A stretch of DNA of 64,000 nt from Rhodomyrtus psidioides (GCA_021437785.1 JAILYB010000256.1:248001-312000); one strand, 5' to 3'; numbered from the stretch's first letter, positions 48,509 through 59,460 are shown. Translations and numbers: made by a program. Notes: a model not told the origin generated them from the letters alone.

Positions 48509-48647
48509 GGATTTCATAACATAATATTAGGGTAACATGTGAGAGGCCAAATTATCCTTATCCTAACATAATATTAGGGTAACATGTGAGAGGCCAAATT
48601 CAAATTTGGCCTCTCACATGTTACCCTAATATTATGTTATGAAATCC
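48509..48647. repeat. Perfect inverted and direct repeat cluster (45-bp and 37-bp arms)
   Basis: Copy 1 (48509-48553, 45 bp) is repeated directly in part at 48564-48600 (37 bp) and inverted in full at 48603-48647. Copies 2 and 3 are separated by only two bases, forming a perfect 37-bp-arm palindrome. Every arm is identical, unlike the diverged inverted repeats elsewhere. Confidence 0.96.
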
Positions 48648-48784
48648 ACACCAAAAAGAGCACTTTTTTAAAGACAATGGAGGAACCAGATTCGGATAAT
48701 TTTCAAAGAATTACTCTTGCCTTAATATTTTATTATCATATTTTTGCTTTATATAGAAGCTACATATGCAAATATATATGGGGA

Positions 48785-48940
48785 AAAGTACAAGAATTTT
48801 TTAAAATGTACTAATGTCAATTCAGTTTTAAACATTCGATTGCACTAATTGAGTCATAAACTTTTAAACATTTGGCCAATATAGTCCATCCAACCAATTT
48901 TTGTCGAAAATCGCTAGGTCAGTGCTCATGTAGATAATTT
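48785..48940. mobile_element. Single TIR remnant
   Basis: Carries the phrase style of the long-TIR group ('tcaattcagttttaaac', 'ccaatatagtccatcc') but no inverted partner follows, so it is a truncated element. Confidence 0.45.
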
Positions 48941-50266
48941 TTAAAATATTTTGTTATTTTGTTATTTTTACTCTATTTCATTCTTTTCGTTTCTTCTTTT
49001 TTGTTTTTTCGTTATTACTTCGCCAGTCACCGAGTCTTGGATATGGCAAGCAACCGGCCAAAATCAATGCTGGCCTCCCATTATCTCTACCAATTTTTTT
49101 AATTACCAGTTCATTAATACTAATTGAATAATTCACAACATCACGTTACCAAATATGTACTCTCTATTGAAATAATTGACTAGTTGGCGTTTCAAGTTCA
49201 CGCGTCGCAATTAGGTTTTGCTATTACGCCGTTAGAGATCACCATAATTTGCTAACTATGATACAAAATCTATGCACATTAAGTTTGTGTAGATTCTTGT
49301 CAATTTGGGATTTGCCAGATAACCATGTATCGTGTAAGAAATTGCCAGCTCTTTCACTCCTCATCTTTTTTTTTTCTACATAATTCTACTGATTCTCACG
49401 GGCGTGCAAGGTTGTTTTTGCGGCACTTTGAAATTGAGTGGATGAATAAATTTCGCGGTAAACGACAACAGCATTCCTGGAGTGATGAATAAGAGAAATG
49501 CTAACCTCTTATTCATATGACAAAAATATTTGTGACGTCGTATGGTAGATTATATACAGCATACAATTTTGGAATGATTTAGAAAAGCTAAGATATCATT
49601 CAAGCGAACTAAAAGGAAATAGTAAAATATTGGAAAGTTTTATCATAAATGTCTCATCTCCACAGACTGGATTTAGCAATTAATAAAAAGTTGCCCCAAA
49701 ATTTTGATAATCAAGCAATTAATAAAAAGTTGATTTGTTAATCGGCGATTGAATTCCATTTGTTAAACATTTGCAATAGGAATTTCACCGTTTTAAAAAT
49801 TCCGTTTTTTTCTCGTATTATGAATAATAATAATTTCCTACAAGGCATGATTAATTCGGTAACGAGACCTTTGAGAAAATTTTACTTTTTCCAATACTTT
49901 TTAGTTCTTCTGATATTATGTAAATTATATTTTTTAAAACGAAGCATTTCATATGAAATTGTGTTCCGCGCTATCTTTTGTAGAACCATATTTACTAAAT
50001 GACGAGAGAAATAAGGACGTGGGGAATACAGTAGAAACCACCATTGGAACCGGAAGCATCCAAGACGATCGAACATTAGAGGTGCAAAAATTGATTAGAA
50101 AATCATCCTGGAGACCCCAATTCAGAATGATCATTCCCAACATTTGTGAAAGGAGAAACAGTGCGAAATTCCCCAAAATTGTATATGACGTGTGATGGAT
50201 TTTTAAGGGTGCATGAGAAGGACCGTGATCCGTCCATGTAGGCTATCATAGCCGTTGACCCATTAT

Positions 50267-50599
50267 TGTTGGGAATCGCAAGAGTCACGACTCTTCGTAA
50301 TCCAAGCTCATCGTAAAGTGGAGTCTTGGAAGATATTAAGTTGTTGCAATTATTATCTAGAGAATAGGAAGAGTCCTAGACGTTGTTATCTAGGAGATTA
50401 TGTTCATTTATTAGCTTTAAATGTCATGTATCTAGACGTGTCTGTTCGTTTGTCTAGAGAAGTCGTAGAGTCATGCCTACAGCCTATAAATAGGCGTGTT
50501 TTGTAATCATTTAGTAGAACATGAGAGTGAATAATATTTTCCAGAATTTCCTTCTTCAAACACTTAGGTATCAGAGTGCTGCGCCTCTGAGATCCAACA
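50267..50599 (+). repeat. 5' LTR of intact copia
   Basis: 333 bp, starts TGTTGGGAATCG, ends GATCCAACA. TATA-like 'cctataaatagg' at about 50484-50495. Differs from the 3' LTR at 50434 (a/g at 54840) and 50529 (g/a at 54935). Confidence 0.97.
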
Positions 50600-50601
50600 T
50601 T

Positions 50602-50612
50602 TGGTATCAGAG
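50602..50612 (+). other. Primer-binding site (tRNA-iMet type)
   Basis: tggtatcagag three bases after the 5' LTR, complementary to the 3' end of initiator-Met tRNA, as in most plant copia elements. Confidence 0.9.
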
Positions 50613-50657
50613 TCAGTGAGAGCCAGTTTGGCTAAGTTGTTTTTTCTCTCGAGTCAG

Positions 50658-53600
50658 ATGGCTTCTCTGAGTGGTACCGGGATGGTCCAACCTCAACTCC
50701 CGAGGTTCGATGGGAAGAATTTTGAGCATTGGAAGATCCAGATGGAGGTGCTATTCGGGTTTCAGGAGCTGACCGAGATTGTGGAAGAAGGATTCGAGGA
50801 GCCAGAAACGGCAGCAAATTTGACAACGGAGGAGCAGAAGACGCTAAAAGAGAATCGTAAGAAAGATCGTAAGGCTCTCTTTTACATCTTTCAAGCGATA
50901 GATTCGTCAATCTTTGAGAAAGTGGCGAATTCGAAGACGGCGAAAGAAGCTTTGGGCACTCTCATCAACATTTACAAAGGCGTTGAGAAGGTCCAGAAGG
51001 TTCGGCTTCAGACTCTTCGACGACAGTTCGAGCTCCTTCAGATGGAAAAGTCGGAGTCCATTTCCGATTATTTCTCACGGACGTTGGCTCTTGTCAATCA
51101 AATGAAGGCCAATGGTGAGACTATTCGGGATCAACAGATTGTTGAGAAGATTCTTCGAACTCTAACTTTGCAGTTCGAATATATTGTGACTTCCATCGAA
51201 GAGTCACGAGATCTCTCTGTCTTGTCCGTCGATGAGTTGGTGGGCTCTCTACAAATGCACGAGCAACGAATCAAGGAGAAATCCAAGACGGTGGAGGAAG
51301 CTTTGCAAAGCCAGTTGGTGTTGCCTGATGAAAAGAAGAATCTTTCTAATCAAAGGAAAGATCCAAAGCGGCAAGAGAAGTATGCCGGACAACAAAAAGA
51401 TAAGTCCTTTATTCAGTGTTTTAATTGTAAAAAGTATGGGCACTATAAATCTGAATGTCGGAGCAAGAAGACTGGTGGTCAAAAGTTCCATGCTAAGGTA
51501 GCAAGATCCGTCGATAGACATGTCGATGGAGATGGTGAGCAAGGTAATGCTCTTTTATTCACATGTAATTCTGCGGTGGAGAACCAGAAGAATGTTTGGT
51601 ACTTAGACACCGGGTGTAGAAATCACATGTGTGGCGAGAAGGAGTTATTCTCAAACTTCGATGACACCTTTCGTTCGGAGGTGAGATTTGGGAACAATAC
51701 CAAAGTTCCTATCATGGGAAAGGGAACTATTAAAATCAAGGCGAAGGATGGGTCGGTTCAAAGCATTTCCGACGTCCATTATGTTCCCGGTCTTCGAGAA
51801 AATCTTCTAAGTATGGGACAGTTGTCCGAGCGAGGCTATCTCATGACCATTAAGGATGAGATTTGCACGGTTCATGATGGCAAAGGAGGATTGATTGCAA
51901 AGGTAAAAATGGCTCGAAATCGACTTTTTCCTTTGTATATTAACTATGCTACGTCATGTTTTAGTGCCTCGGTGCAAGATTTGACATGGCTTTGGCACAA
52001 GCGGTTCGGGCATGTGAATTTCGATAGCTTAAAGTTGTTGTCTCAGAAGAAGATGGTACGTGGACTACCTGAAATTTCTTCTCCGAAGGAGATTTGTGAA
52101 CCATGTGTTGTTGGGAAGAAGTGCATAGAAAGCTTCCCTTCGGGAAAATCATGGAGAGCGTCAAGACCGTTGGAGTTGGTGCACTCCGACCTCTGTGGAC
52201 CGCTCGGTGAGTCGTCGAATCGGGGGTACAGGTATTTTGTTACCTTCATCGATGATTTTAGCAGGAAAACATGGGTTTATTTCTTGAAGCAAAAGTCAGA
52301 TGCCATCGATGCTTTTAAGGAGTTCAAAGCCTATGTAGAGAAGCAAAGTGGGCATGGAATTCGGATTCTCCGAACTGATCGTGGCACAGAATATTTGGTT
52401 GGAGATGTTTTCTTCAAGCAGTGCGGCATCAAACATCAGTTGACAGCACGATATACTCCTCAACAGAACGGAGTAGCGGAGAGAAAAAATCGCACTATTG
52501 TTGATATGGTACGTACTATGCTCCATTCCAAACATTTGCCTAAGCATTTCTGGGCAGAAGCGGTTGCTTGTACTATTTACTTGTTGAATCGCTGTCCAAC
52601 TAAAGGTCTTGAGTTCAAGACACCGACGGAGGTGTGGAGTGGTCAAATCCCTTCAGTTCAGCATCTTCGTGTGTTTGGGTGTATTGCTTACGTCCATGTG
52701 CCTAATGAACTTCGCAAAAAGTTTGATGAGAAGAGTGAGAAATGCATCTTTCTTGGTTACAGCAATGAGACGAAGGGTTATCGGTTGTATAATCCTATAT
52801 CGAAGAAGGTGGTTATCAGTCGAGATGTCACCTTCGACGAGGAAGCTGAGTGGATGTGGAACAGGGAAGAGAAGAAGCAGTTTCATTTTGTCTTCGATGA
52901 GGAGGAGTCAGTTCAATCTGAACCAGCAACGAGTTCGATGCAGCCTACTTCGACAGCAGATCCTGTCGAAAATCCTGTTGAAAATCTTGTCGAAGATCGT
53001 GTCGAAAGTTCCTCCCGTCCACGACGAGAACGAGTTTTACCTGCTCGTTTGAGGGATTATTCTTTGTCGAATAATGATGACCCATCTGATGAAGAAATTG
53101 TCAATTATGCTCTTTTTGCAGATTGTGATCCGACACACTTTAAGGAGGCTTCCCAAGATAGTGGTTGGATTCATGCCATGGATGATGAGATATATGCGAT
53201 CGAGAAGAATGATACGTGGGAACTCACGTCTCTTCCAGAAGGCAAGAAGTCCATCGGTGTAAAATGGGTCTACAAAACCAAGCGTAAGCCTAATGGTGAT
53301 GTTGATCGGTTGAAGGCTCGTCTTGTAGTCAAGGGTTACAAACAGAAACCCGGGATTGACTATTTTGAGGTATTTGCTCCGGTTGCAAGAATGGATACTA
53401 TTCGTATGATTTTTGCTTTAGCAGCTCAAAGGCGCTGGAAAATACACCAAATGGATGTCAAGTCCGCATTTCTCAATGGCGTACTTGAGGAGGAGGTGTA
53501 TGTGGATCAACCGGAGGGCTATGTCAAAACAGGACAAGAGGGCTTAGTCTACAGATTGAAGAAAGCTCTTTATGGCCTCAAACAAGCACCACGAGCCTGG

Positions 53601-54665
53601 TATACCAGAATTGATTCTTATTTCTTGACTCATGGTTTTATCCGCTGTCCTTATGAGCATACTTTATATGTCAAGGTTGGCTTGAATGGTGAAATACTCA
53701 TTGTTTGCTTATATGTCGATGATCTCATATTTACTGGAGATTGTCAAGAAATGATTTGTGACTTCAGGGAGGCCATGACCCGTGAGTTCGAGATGACAAA
53801 TATGGGTCTCATGTATTATTTTCTTGGCCTAGAAGTTACTCAATCGGAGGATGGTATTTTTGTTTGTCAACAGAAGTATGCCAAGGATATTCTTGAGCGT
53901 TTCAAGATGGTTACTTGTAAACCAATTAGCACTCCCATGGAGGAAAGATTGAAGTTGACAAAAGACGGAAGTGGTTCTGAAGTCGATCCCACTTATTTCA
54001 AGAGGTTAGTTGGGAGTCTACGATATTTGACTTCTACTCGGCCAGATCTTGTTTATAATATTGGGATGATAAGCAGATTTATGGAAGTTCCTAGACAATC
54101 ACACTTGCAGGCGGCAAAAAGGATTCTTCGGTACATTAAAGGTACTGTGGATGATGGTATATTCTACACTTTTTCTAATGATTTTCAGCTTGTGGGATAT
54201 ACAGACAGTGATTGGGGAGGTGATATTGGAGAAAGAAAGAGTACTTCCGGTTATGTTTTCTCTTTAGGAAATGGGATTTTCTCCTGGTCTTCAAAGAAGC
54301 AGCAGGTGGTTGCTTTGTCCAGTGCAGAAGCAGAATATATAGCAGCGGCTTATTGTGCTACTCAAGCAGTTTGGCTACGTTCGATGCTCGCTGAACTTCG
54401 TCATAAGCAAGAGCATTCGACGGTGATTTATTGTGATAATAAGTCAGCCATAGCACTTGCAAAGAATCCAGTCTTTCATGGAAGAAGCAAGCACATCGAT
54501 ATAAAGTATCACTTCATTCGAGATCTAGTGAAGTCCAAGGAGATTGTGTTGCAGTATTGCAAGTCGGAAGACCAAGTGGCTGATATGTTTACGAAGCCGT
54601 TGAAGACAGACTCCTTCCTTAAATTCAAGAGAATGATCGGCATGGTCAAGATGAGCTCGGTTTAA
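50658..54665 (+). CDS. copia Gag-Pol polyprotein, intact
   Basis: 1335 codons from ATG 50658 (MASLSGTGMVQPQLPRFDG). Approximate order: copia gag 1-230; zinc knuckle CFNCKKYGHYKSEC near 252-267; protease WYLDTGCRNHMC near 313; pre-integrase LWHKRFGH...CEPCVVGKKC near 444-480; integrase core with HSDLCGP near 508, RTDRGTEY near 572 and NGVAERKNRT near 603; reverse transcriptase from about 866 (GVKWVYKTKRK) with YVDD near 1017; RNase H with YTDSDWGG near 1180 and SSAEAEY near 1220. The layout, integrase before reverse transcriptase, is copia, similar to Tnt1-type elements. Frame is unbroken and all catalytic motifs are present. The frame is also open upstream through the primer-binding site but lacks an ATG there. 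Confidence 0.96.
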   Translation: MASLSGTGMVQPQLPRFDGKNFEHWKIQMEVLFGFQELTEIVEEGFEEPETAANLTTEEQKTLKENRKKDRKALFYIFQAIDSSIFEKVANSKTAKEALGTLINIYKGVEKVQKVRLQTLRRQFELLQMEKSESISDYFSRTLALVNQMKANGETIRDQQIVEKILRTLTLQFEYIVTSIEESRDLSVLSVDELVGSLQMHEQRIKEKSKTVEEALQSQLVLPDEKKNLSNQRKDPKRQEKYAGQQKDKSFIQCFNCKKYGHYKSECRSKKTGGQKFHAKVARSVDRHVDGDGEQGNALLFTCNSAVENQKNVWYLDTGCRNHMCGEKELFSNFDDTFRSEVRFGNNTKVPIMGKGTIKIKAKDGSVQSISDVHYVPGLRENLLSMGQLSERGYLMTIKDEICTVHDGKGGLIAKVKMARNRLFPLYINYATSCFSASVQDLTWLWHKRFGHVNFDSLKLLSQKKMVRGLPEISSPKEICEPCVVGKKCIESFPSGKSWRASRPLELVHSDLCGPLGESSNRGYRYFVTFIDDFSRKTWVYFLKQKSDAIDAFKEFKAYVEKQSGHGIRILRTDRGTEYLVGDVFFKQCGIKHQLTARYTPQQNGVAERKNRTIVDMVRTMLHSKHLPKHFWAEAVACTIYLLNRCPTKGLEFKTPTEVWSGQIPSVQHLRVFGCIAYVHVPNELRKKFDEKSEKCIFLGYSNETKGYRLYNPISKKVVISRDVTFDEEAEWMWNREEKKQFHFVFDEEESVQSEPATSSMQPTSTADPVENPVENLVEDRVESSSRPRRERVLPARLRDYSLSNNDDPSDEEIVNYALFADCDPTHFKEASQDSGWIHAMDDEIYAIEKNDTWELTSLPEGKKSIGVKWVYKTKRKPNGDVDRLKARLVVKGYKQKPGIDYFEVFAPVARMDTIRMIFALAAQRRWKIHQMDVKSAFLNGVLEEEVYVDQPEGYVKTGQEGLVYRLKKALYGLKQAPRAWYTRIDSYFLTHGFIRCPYEHTLYVKVGLNGEILIVCLYVDDLIFTGDCQEMICDFREAMTREFEMTNMGLMYYFLGLEVTQSEDGIFVCQQKYAKDILERFKMVTCKPISTPMEERLKLTKDGSGSEVDPTYFKRLVGSLRYLTSTRPDLVYNIGMISRFMEVPRQSHLQAAKRILRYIKGTVDDGIFYTFSNDFQLVGYTDSDWGGDIGERKSTSGYVFSLGNGIFSWSSKKQQVVALSSAEAEYIAAAYCATQAVWLRSMLAELRHKQEHSTVIYCDNKSAIALAKNPVFHGRSKHIDIKYHFIRDLVKSKEIVLQYCKSEDQVADMFTKPLKTDSFLKFKRMIGMVKMSSV

Positions 54666-54672
54666 GGGAGGC
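54664..54672 (+). other. Polypurine tract
   Basis: The purine-rich 'aagggaggc' lies directly before the 3' LTR, right after the Gag-Pol stop; it would prime plus-strand DNA synthesis. Confidence 0.8.
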
Positions 54673-55005
54673 TGTTGGGAATCGCAAGAGTCACGACTCT
54701 TCGTAATCCAAGCTCATCGTAAAGTGGAGTCTTGGAAGATATTAAGTTGTTGCAATTATTATCTAGAGAATAGGAAGAGTCCTAGACGTTGTTATCTAGG
54801 AGATTATGTTCATTTATTAGCTTTAAATGTCATGTATCTGGACGTGTCTGTTCGTTTGTCTAGAGAAGTCGTAGAGTCATGCCTACAGCCTATAAATAGG
54901 CGTGTTTTGTAATCATTTAGTAGAACATGAGAGTAAATAATATTTTCCAGAATTTCCTTCTTCAAACACTTAGGTATCAGAGTGCTGCGCCTCTGAGATC
55001 CAACA
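54673..55005 (+). repeat. 3' LTR of intact copia
   Basis: 333 bp, identical to the 5' LTR except at two positions, followed by the target duplication attat. Confidence 0.97.
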
Positions 55006-55638
55006 ATTATAGATAAACAATAACGAACTCCTGCTCTTCTCATCGGAACGTCAAACGAGCGAAGAACAATCTCTTGAGGGACAACATTGAGCATTTAATC
55101 TGTGGAAAACGAGGTACCTTCATTCTGCGATGTATTTATCCAATCAGTGATTCAAGATGATTCTAGAGCCTGTTAATTCTGTGTATTCCGTTGCATATGT
55201 ATATGGGATTGGTTCACTTCAATGTGAAAATGGCTAGTGACCCCTTGCCATATTGACACCTTTGTTTTGTGTCATCAACTGGACTAATGATTAAAAGATG
55301 ATTCATTTATCTAATTTTAATAGGACCCCTTGCAACCCCCATAACTTTGCACTTTCGACATAAATGGCCTTGTATATTCAGGAATTGTTTTATTTCCCTA
55401 GCTATTTTTTTTTTGTTTTACCAATTGAGCCAAAAATTTATAAGCAGACATTGTGTTTACATAGATTCAACTAAACTAATTAGTTTGATTTGGAGGGACT
55501 TTTGGGGACCGAAGATAGAAAAGCGGTGACAAAATTGAAGATTAGCAAATTCATGTCGTTTCTTGCTCCTTCCTCCCTACTTCCTTTGGGAATTAGCGCT
55601 CTTATAGATGTTCCAAACAAGTTTACCCTAATATTTGG

Positions 55639-57455
55639 GGGAAAATTACCAAAAAAGTCCTAAACCTATTGCAATTGTGTCAATTTAGTCATAAACTTAT
55701 TTTATTTTGTTTTACCGATTCGGTCCTAAACCTTTTGGAATCTTGCCAATTCAGTTCATCCGGCGAATTTTGGTAAGTAGACACTGACATGGACGCCGGC
55801 CGGCCGGTGACCTAATATTTTTAATATTTTTTGGATTTTTAAAAATCTTAATATGTTTTTAAAATACATTTTTTTCATTTCTTTTTTTTTTCGTCCCCTA
55901 GTTCTTAGGGGTGAGCGGTTCCAGGTTCCGTACATTTTCCACCTAGAACCTAGAACTTACCTGTTTATACAGGTTCCCCATTTTTAAGAACCTAAAACCT
56001 ACCCTGCATGCTTGTAACCTATAACCTACCCTGTTCCAAGTTCTAGAGTCGGTTCCAGGTTCCACATATATTTTTAGTTGAACGATTATTATGACTAATT
56101 TCATTTAATGACCATAATTTATTACTAAAATTTACTAACCACGACTCATATTTAGACACACGAAAAGTATGAAACGATAACAAAGTAAAAGTCTCAATGA
56201 TAAAGTAGTTTCGGATTACATATTCATCATCGTCCTTATGAAATACTCTAGAATGATGCAAAGACATATACTAAGAAAAAAATATAAAAACTTGCTCCAG
56301 GTTCTAGGTTCCGGCTCTAGGTTCCACCTACCTAGAACCTAGAATTTGCCTGTCAAAGTAGGTTCCCTAATTTTTGGAATCTGGAACCTACTATTTATAC
56401 CTTAGAACCTGGAACCAATCCGTTCCCACCGGTCTGGTTCTACCCTGGAATCATGCTCACCCCTACCAGTTCTTCGTCTCTCATCTTCTTGCTTTGCTCC
56501 AATCATCATCTTCTTCCACTTCCGTGACCGACTTGAGGACAACCGGAGAGCTGAACGTTGCCCGATCATGGGGGGCTTCGACCTCGCGATCCTCACGAGC
56601 CTCATGAGCAGGGTGTCGGGCTCAAAGTTCTTGTAGATGATGGTATCGATGCTGGAGGTGCCGATGCACTTGGGCTCGACCTCATTCCAGTCGAAGGAGG
56701 TGAGGGGTCGATCTCACCGTCGCTCGGCCATGGCGAGGCTCGACCTCACCGTCGCTACCTCACCTGACGACGGCGAGATCGACCCCCCATGGCCGAGCAA
56801 GGTCAAGCCCGCCATGGCCGCTGCCCTCTTCGTCCCCAAATGAAAACCAGAGCCAAAACCAAAGCGAAAACCAGACCCAGAAGCTCAATTCTTCTCAACC
56901 GGATGAGAAATCTTTTCGCCATCGTCATTGGTGAGCTCTTCCTCGGCACCGCTTGCTGCTGATCAAGAGCCGCAACTGCAGGAAGGATGCGAATGCAGCG
57001 TCAGAGATCGGCCCAGATCTGGGCTTGCAAAGTCGACCCTAACCCGGCCATGGGGGGTTCGACCTCGTCGTCGATGCCTCGTCTGGCGACGGCAAGGTCA
57101 ATCCCCCATGGTCGGGCGACGCTCGGCCTCTTCGGCCCCCCCTATGGCCGGTTGCCAGAGAGGTGGAGAGGGGAGGGCAGGGGATGAGAGGGGGCAGAAA
57201 AAAGTGAAAGGGAAAAAGAAAAAAAAGGAAATAACATAAAAATTATCAAAAAAATATAAAAAAATTCAAAAAAAATACTAAAATATCAGGTCGCCGGCAG
57301 GCCGGCGTTCACGTCAGCGCTGGACGGCAAAAATTCGTCGGATGGACTGAATTGGCAAGATTACAAAAGGTTTAGGACTGAATCGGTAAAAAAATAAGTT
57401 TAGGACTAAATTGGCAGAATTACAATATGTTTAGGACTTTTTTGGTAATTTTCCC
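55639..57455. mobile_element. Long-TIR MULE-like element with nested hAT insertion
   Basis: Inverted arms at 55639-55830 (gggaaaattaccaaaaaag) and about 57300-57455 (cttttttggtaattttccc). A 9-bp duplication aatatttgg/aatattagg (55630-55638, 57456-57464; eight of nine match). Same family as 39698-40941. The GC-rich interior (56470-57200) holds plus-strand frames without protein-like features, possibly captured gene sequence. A hAT-like element is nested at 55906-56465. Confidence 0.82.
55906..56465. mobile_element. hAT-like element nested in a MULE-like element
   Basis: Ends taggggtgagcgg and complement of taggggtgagcat, flanked by ctagttct (55898-55905) and ccagttct (56466-56473), seven of eight identical. 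Sub-terminal repeats of 'ggttccaggttc' and 'acctagaacct' alternate in both orientations. 560 bp, non-coding. Confidence 0.82.
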
Positions 57456-57465
57456 AATATTAGGA

Positions 57466-57920
57466 GAAGAATATCATGTCATCACGAACAAAGTACAAGA
57501 CACCATTTTTTGTTGCAATGAATCTTTACTTGCTGAAGGCCGGAGTTATTTCTTGATCGACACGAGAAATGGGCCAAAAAATGGGACAATTCTTTCCGTA
57601 TGGGATGATCAAATATTGGCCTGAAAATGATGTCATGCGTTTGGTGGGTTGAAGTCGCATGAATCGCGGTGGAAGACTAAACAAAGGGAGAGAGAGAAAG
57701 AGAGGGATGGCAGAAATTCCTTTCGTGAAAGATGATTCTTTCACATTTTATCTTTTCTTATTTCGAGGATTCTTTTTCGCTTTACTTTGAAGGCTTCCAA
57801 ACGTAAAGACATGTTGAGATGGTTGTGGATTCTTTCTCATCTTTCAGTTCGGATCCTTGGCTTCTTAATAAATGATATTTTACTCCCGCGTAGGGATTCT
57901 TCTTCCAGTTATTCTTTTCT
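57466..57920 (+). repeat. Older copy of the NLR upstream region
   Basis: Phrases such as 'agaagaatatcatgtc', 'gatgattctttca', 'ctctttttcgcttta'-like blocks and 'ggttattt'-like spacing recur in the same order at 59064-59460, directly above the NLR start. No NLR coding sequence follows here, so the partner is either lost or was never copied. Confidence 0.65.
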
Positions 57921-59063
57921 TCTTCAAATTATCATCTCTCTCTCCAACGCTAAATCCAAACCCTATGTCTCCAAAAATGCGGACATCTTAATGATCCACA
58001 GACTAAAGTTATTCTCGTCGGTGAATTTTTCCAACTCGATTTTCTTAGAAGCCACATTAGTAATTGCAAGCAAAGAAAATACCCACAACAAACAATCAGT
58101 TAACAATTACCCTAGGATTTGATACCAATTTGTTACGGCTAACGCAGAAGTGTGAAAAAAAAAATGAATTAAGAAAGAAATAAATTGCAGAAATAAAATC
58201 TGAACATGATGGATTTACCTGGTTCCATGGTAAAACCTTTTCCACGGAGAGAATTAACAGGATGGTTCCATGATAATCGGCGAAAATGGGATTACAATCG
58301 CTCAATGAAACTCACTCAGAAGTGCTTCCCTAGTCCGAGGGAATCACAAGAAATGTGTTTTCTCACACTATAGACTCTCTTGAATGAGATTTTCAATATT
58401 CCCTATGTCTCTCAAAAGTTCTATTACATACTAAAGCACACTCACGACGCACACGACACCAAACTCAATACCAAAATAAAAATAAAAATAAAAATTGAGC
58501 CCTTCTTTGACGCCAACATCAATTTCATCTTCAACAATGAAAAGAAGTCTTGTGAGAAATTAAATTTCCCTTCTTGCATCACCCACACTCCGATTGGCAA
58601 GAGTCCAATTTCGACTTGCTAATGTGGCTTTGATTGCTTTTTCAATATAATTATGGATCCCGTTTCAGATCAAAGGGATTGACTTGGGGCTCATGTTCAA
58701 CACATGACAACGTCATGCCCTAGTGCATTTGAAAAGGCCACTGATCTCTACCTTGCTCGGCTTGAGGTTTGCCAACCAAAGCTATGGAAACTTTCGTAGA
58801 AAAATTTATGTGTATTCATGGATCATATTTATCTTTTCCAATGGCATATTTGAAAGGCGTCAGTAGGTCCGAAGGCCATGGTGGGCTCCGTGGTGCCTCT
58901 CGATAGTCTCTGTGGAAGCTGCAAAGCGCAACATAGAAGGAAAGTGAAAGGTGCTTTCTTTGGTCCCTTCTCAGAGAACCTTCACTTGCGTTGTCAGCTT
59001 ATATAATGTGTGTTTTCTGTTAAATCTCGTAGATGTTTCAAATTCATTTACCTTAATTTTAGA
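57921..59063. other. Spacer between the duplicated NLR upstream regions
   Basis: AT-rich, no gene or clear transposon recognised. An imperfect (AAAAT)n stretch lies near 58474-58498. Confidence 0.4.
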
Positions 59064-59460
59064 AGAAGAAGAATATCATGTCTTCGGGAACAAAGTCCAA
59101 GACACTATATAATTTGTTGTGTCAAATCTTTATTTACCAAAGGGAGGAATTATTTCTTGACCGAAGGGAGAAGTGGCCAAAGAGCAGTACAAGTGAAGAG
59201 AGAGATCGAGAGGGAAAGAGTGATGGCAGAGATTTATATTAGTGCAAGATGATTCTTTCATGTTTCGAGGACTCTTTTTCGCTTTATTTAGAGGTTCCAA
59301 AGTGAAGAAATGATGAGATGGCTGATGATTCTTTCTTTCTTTTTTCCTTTCCCTTCACGTTGATGATTCTTTCTCATCTTTGAATTCAGATACTTGTCTT
59401 CTGTATGATAGAGTAGAGGATTCTTTTCCTCTAGCTTTGGGGATTCTTCTTCAAATTATT
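59064..59460 (+). repeat. NLR upstream region, downstream copy
   Basis: Diverged direct duplicate of 57466-57920, about 1.6 kb downstream. It ends about 360 bp before the NLR start codon and likely includes promoter or leader sequence. Confidence 0.65.

Larger units (their letters stand above)
50267..55005 (+). mobile_element. Intact Ty1/copia LTR retrotransposon
   Basis: A complete element of 4739 bp with exact 5-bp target duplication 'attat' (50262-50266, 55006-55010), two 333-bp LTRs (TGTTGGG...CCAACA) differing at two sites, primer-binding site, one unbroken Gag-Pol frame and a polypurine tract. Everything needed for autonomous movement is visible. It interrupts the right copy of the duplicated block. 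Confidence 0.97.
49261..55320 (+). repeat. Duplicated block, right copy (carries intact copia)
   Basis: This is the less interrupted copy of the non-coding block at 29618-34220, split by the copia element at 50267-55005. Divergence between copies is visible as frequent substitutions and small indels, so the duplication is much older than that insertion. The block could be segmental duplication or an unclassified dispersed repeat. Confidence 0.72.

Noticed and set aside
48287..48517. Ser-Leu or Arg-Glu repeat protein
   Set aside because: It is translation of the GA microsatellite.
50601..50657. Earlier start of the copia Gag-Pol
   Set aside because: The open frame extends through the primer-binding site but has no ATG; the first ATG is 50658.
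56928..57239. Arginine-rich 103-codon gene
   Set aside because: It lies inside a GC-rich transposon interior and is open in several frames because of base composition.
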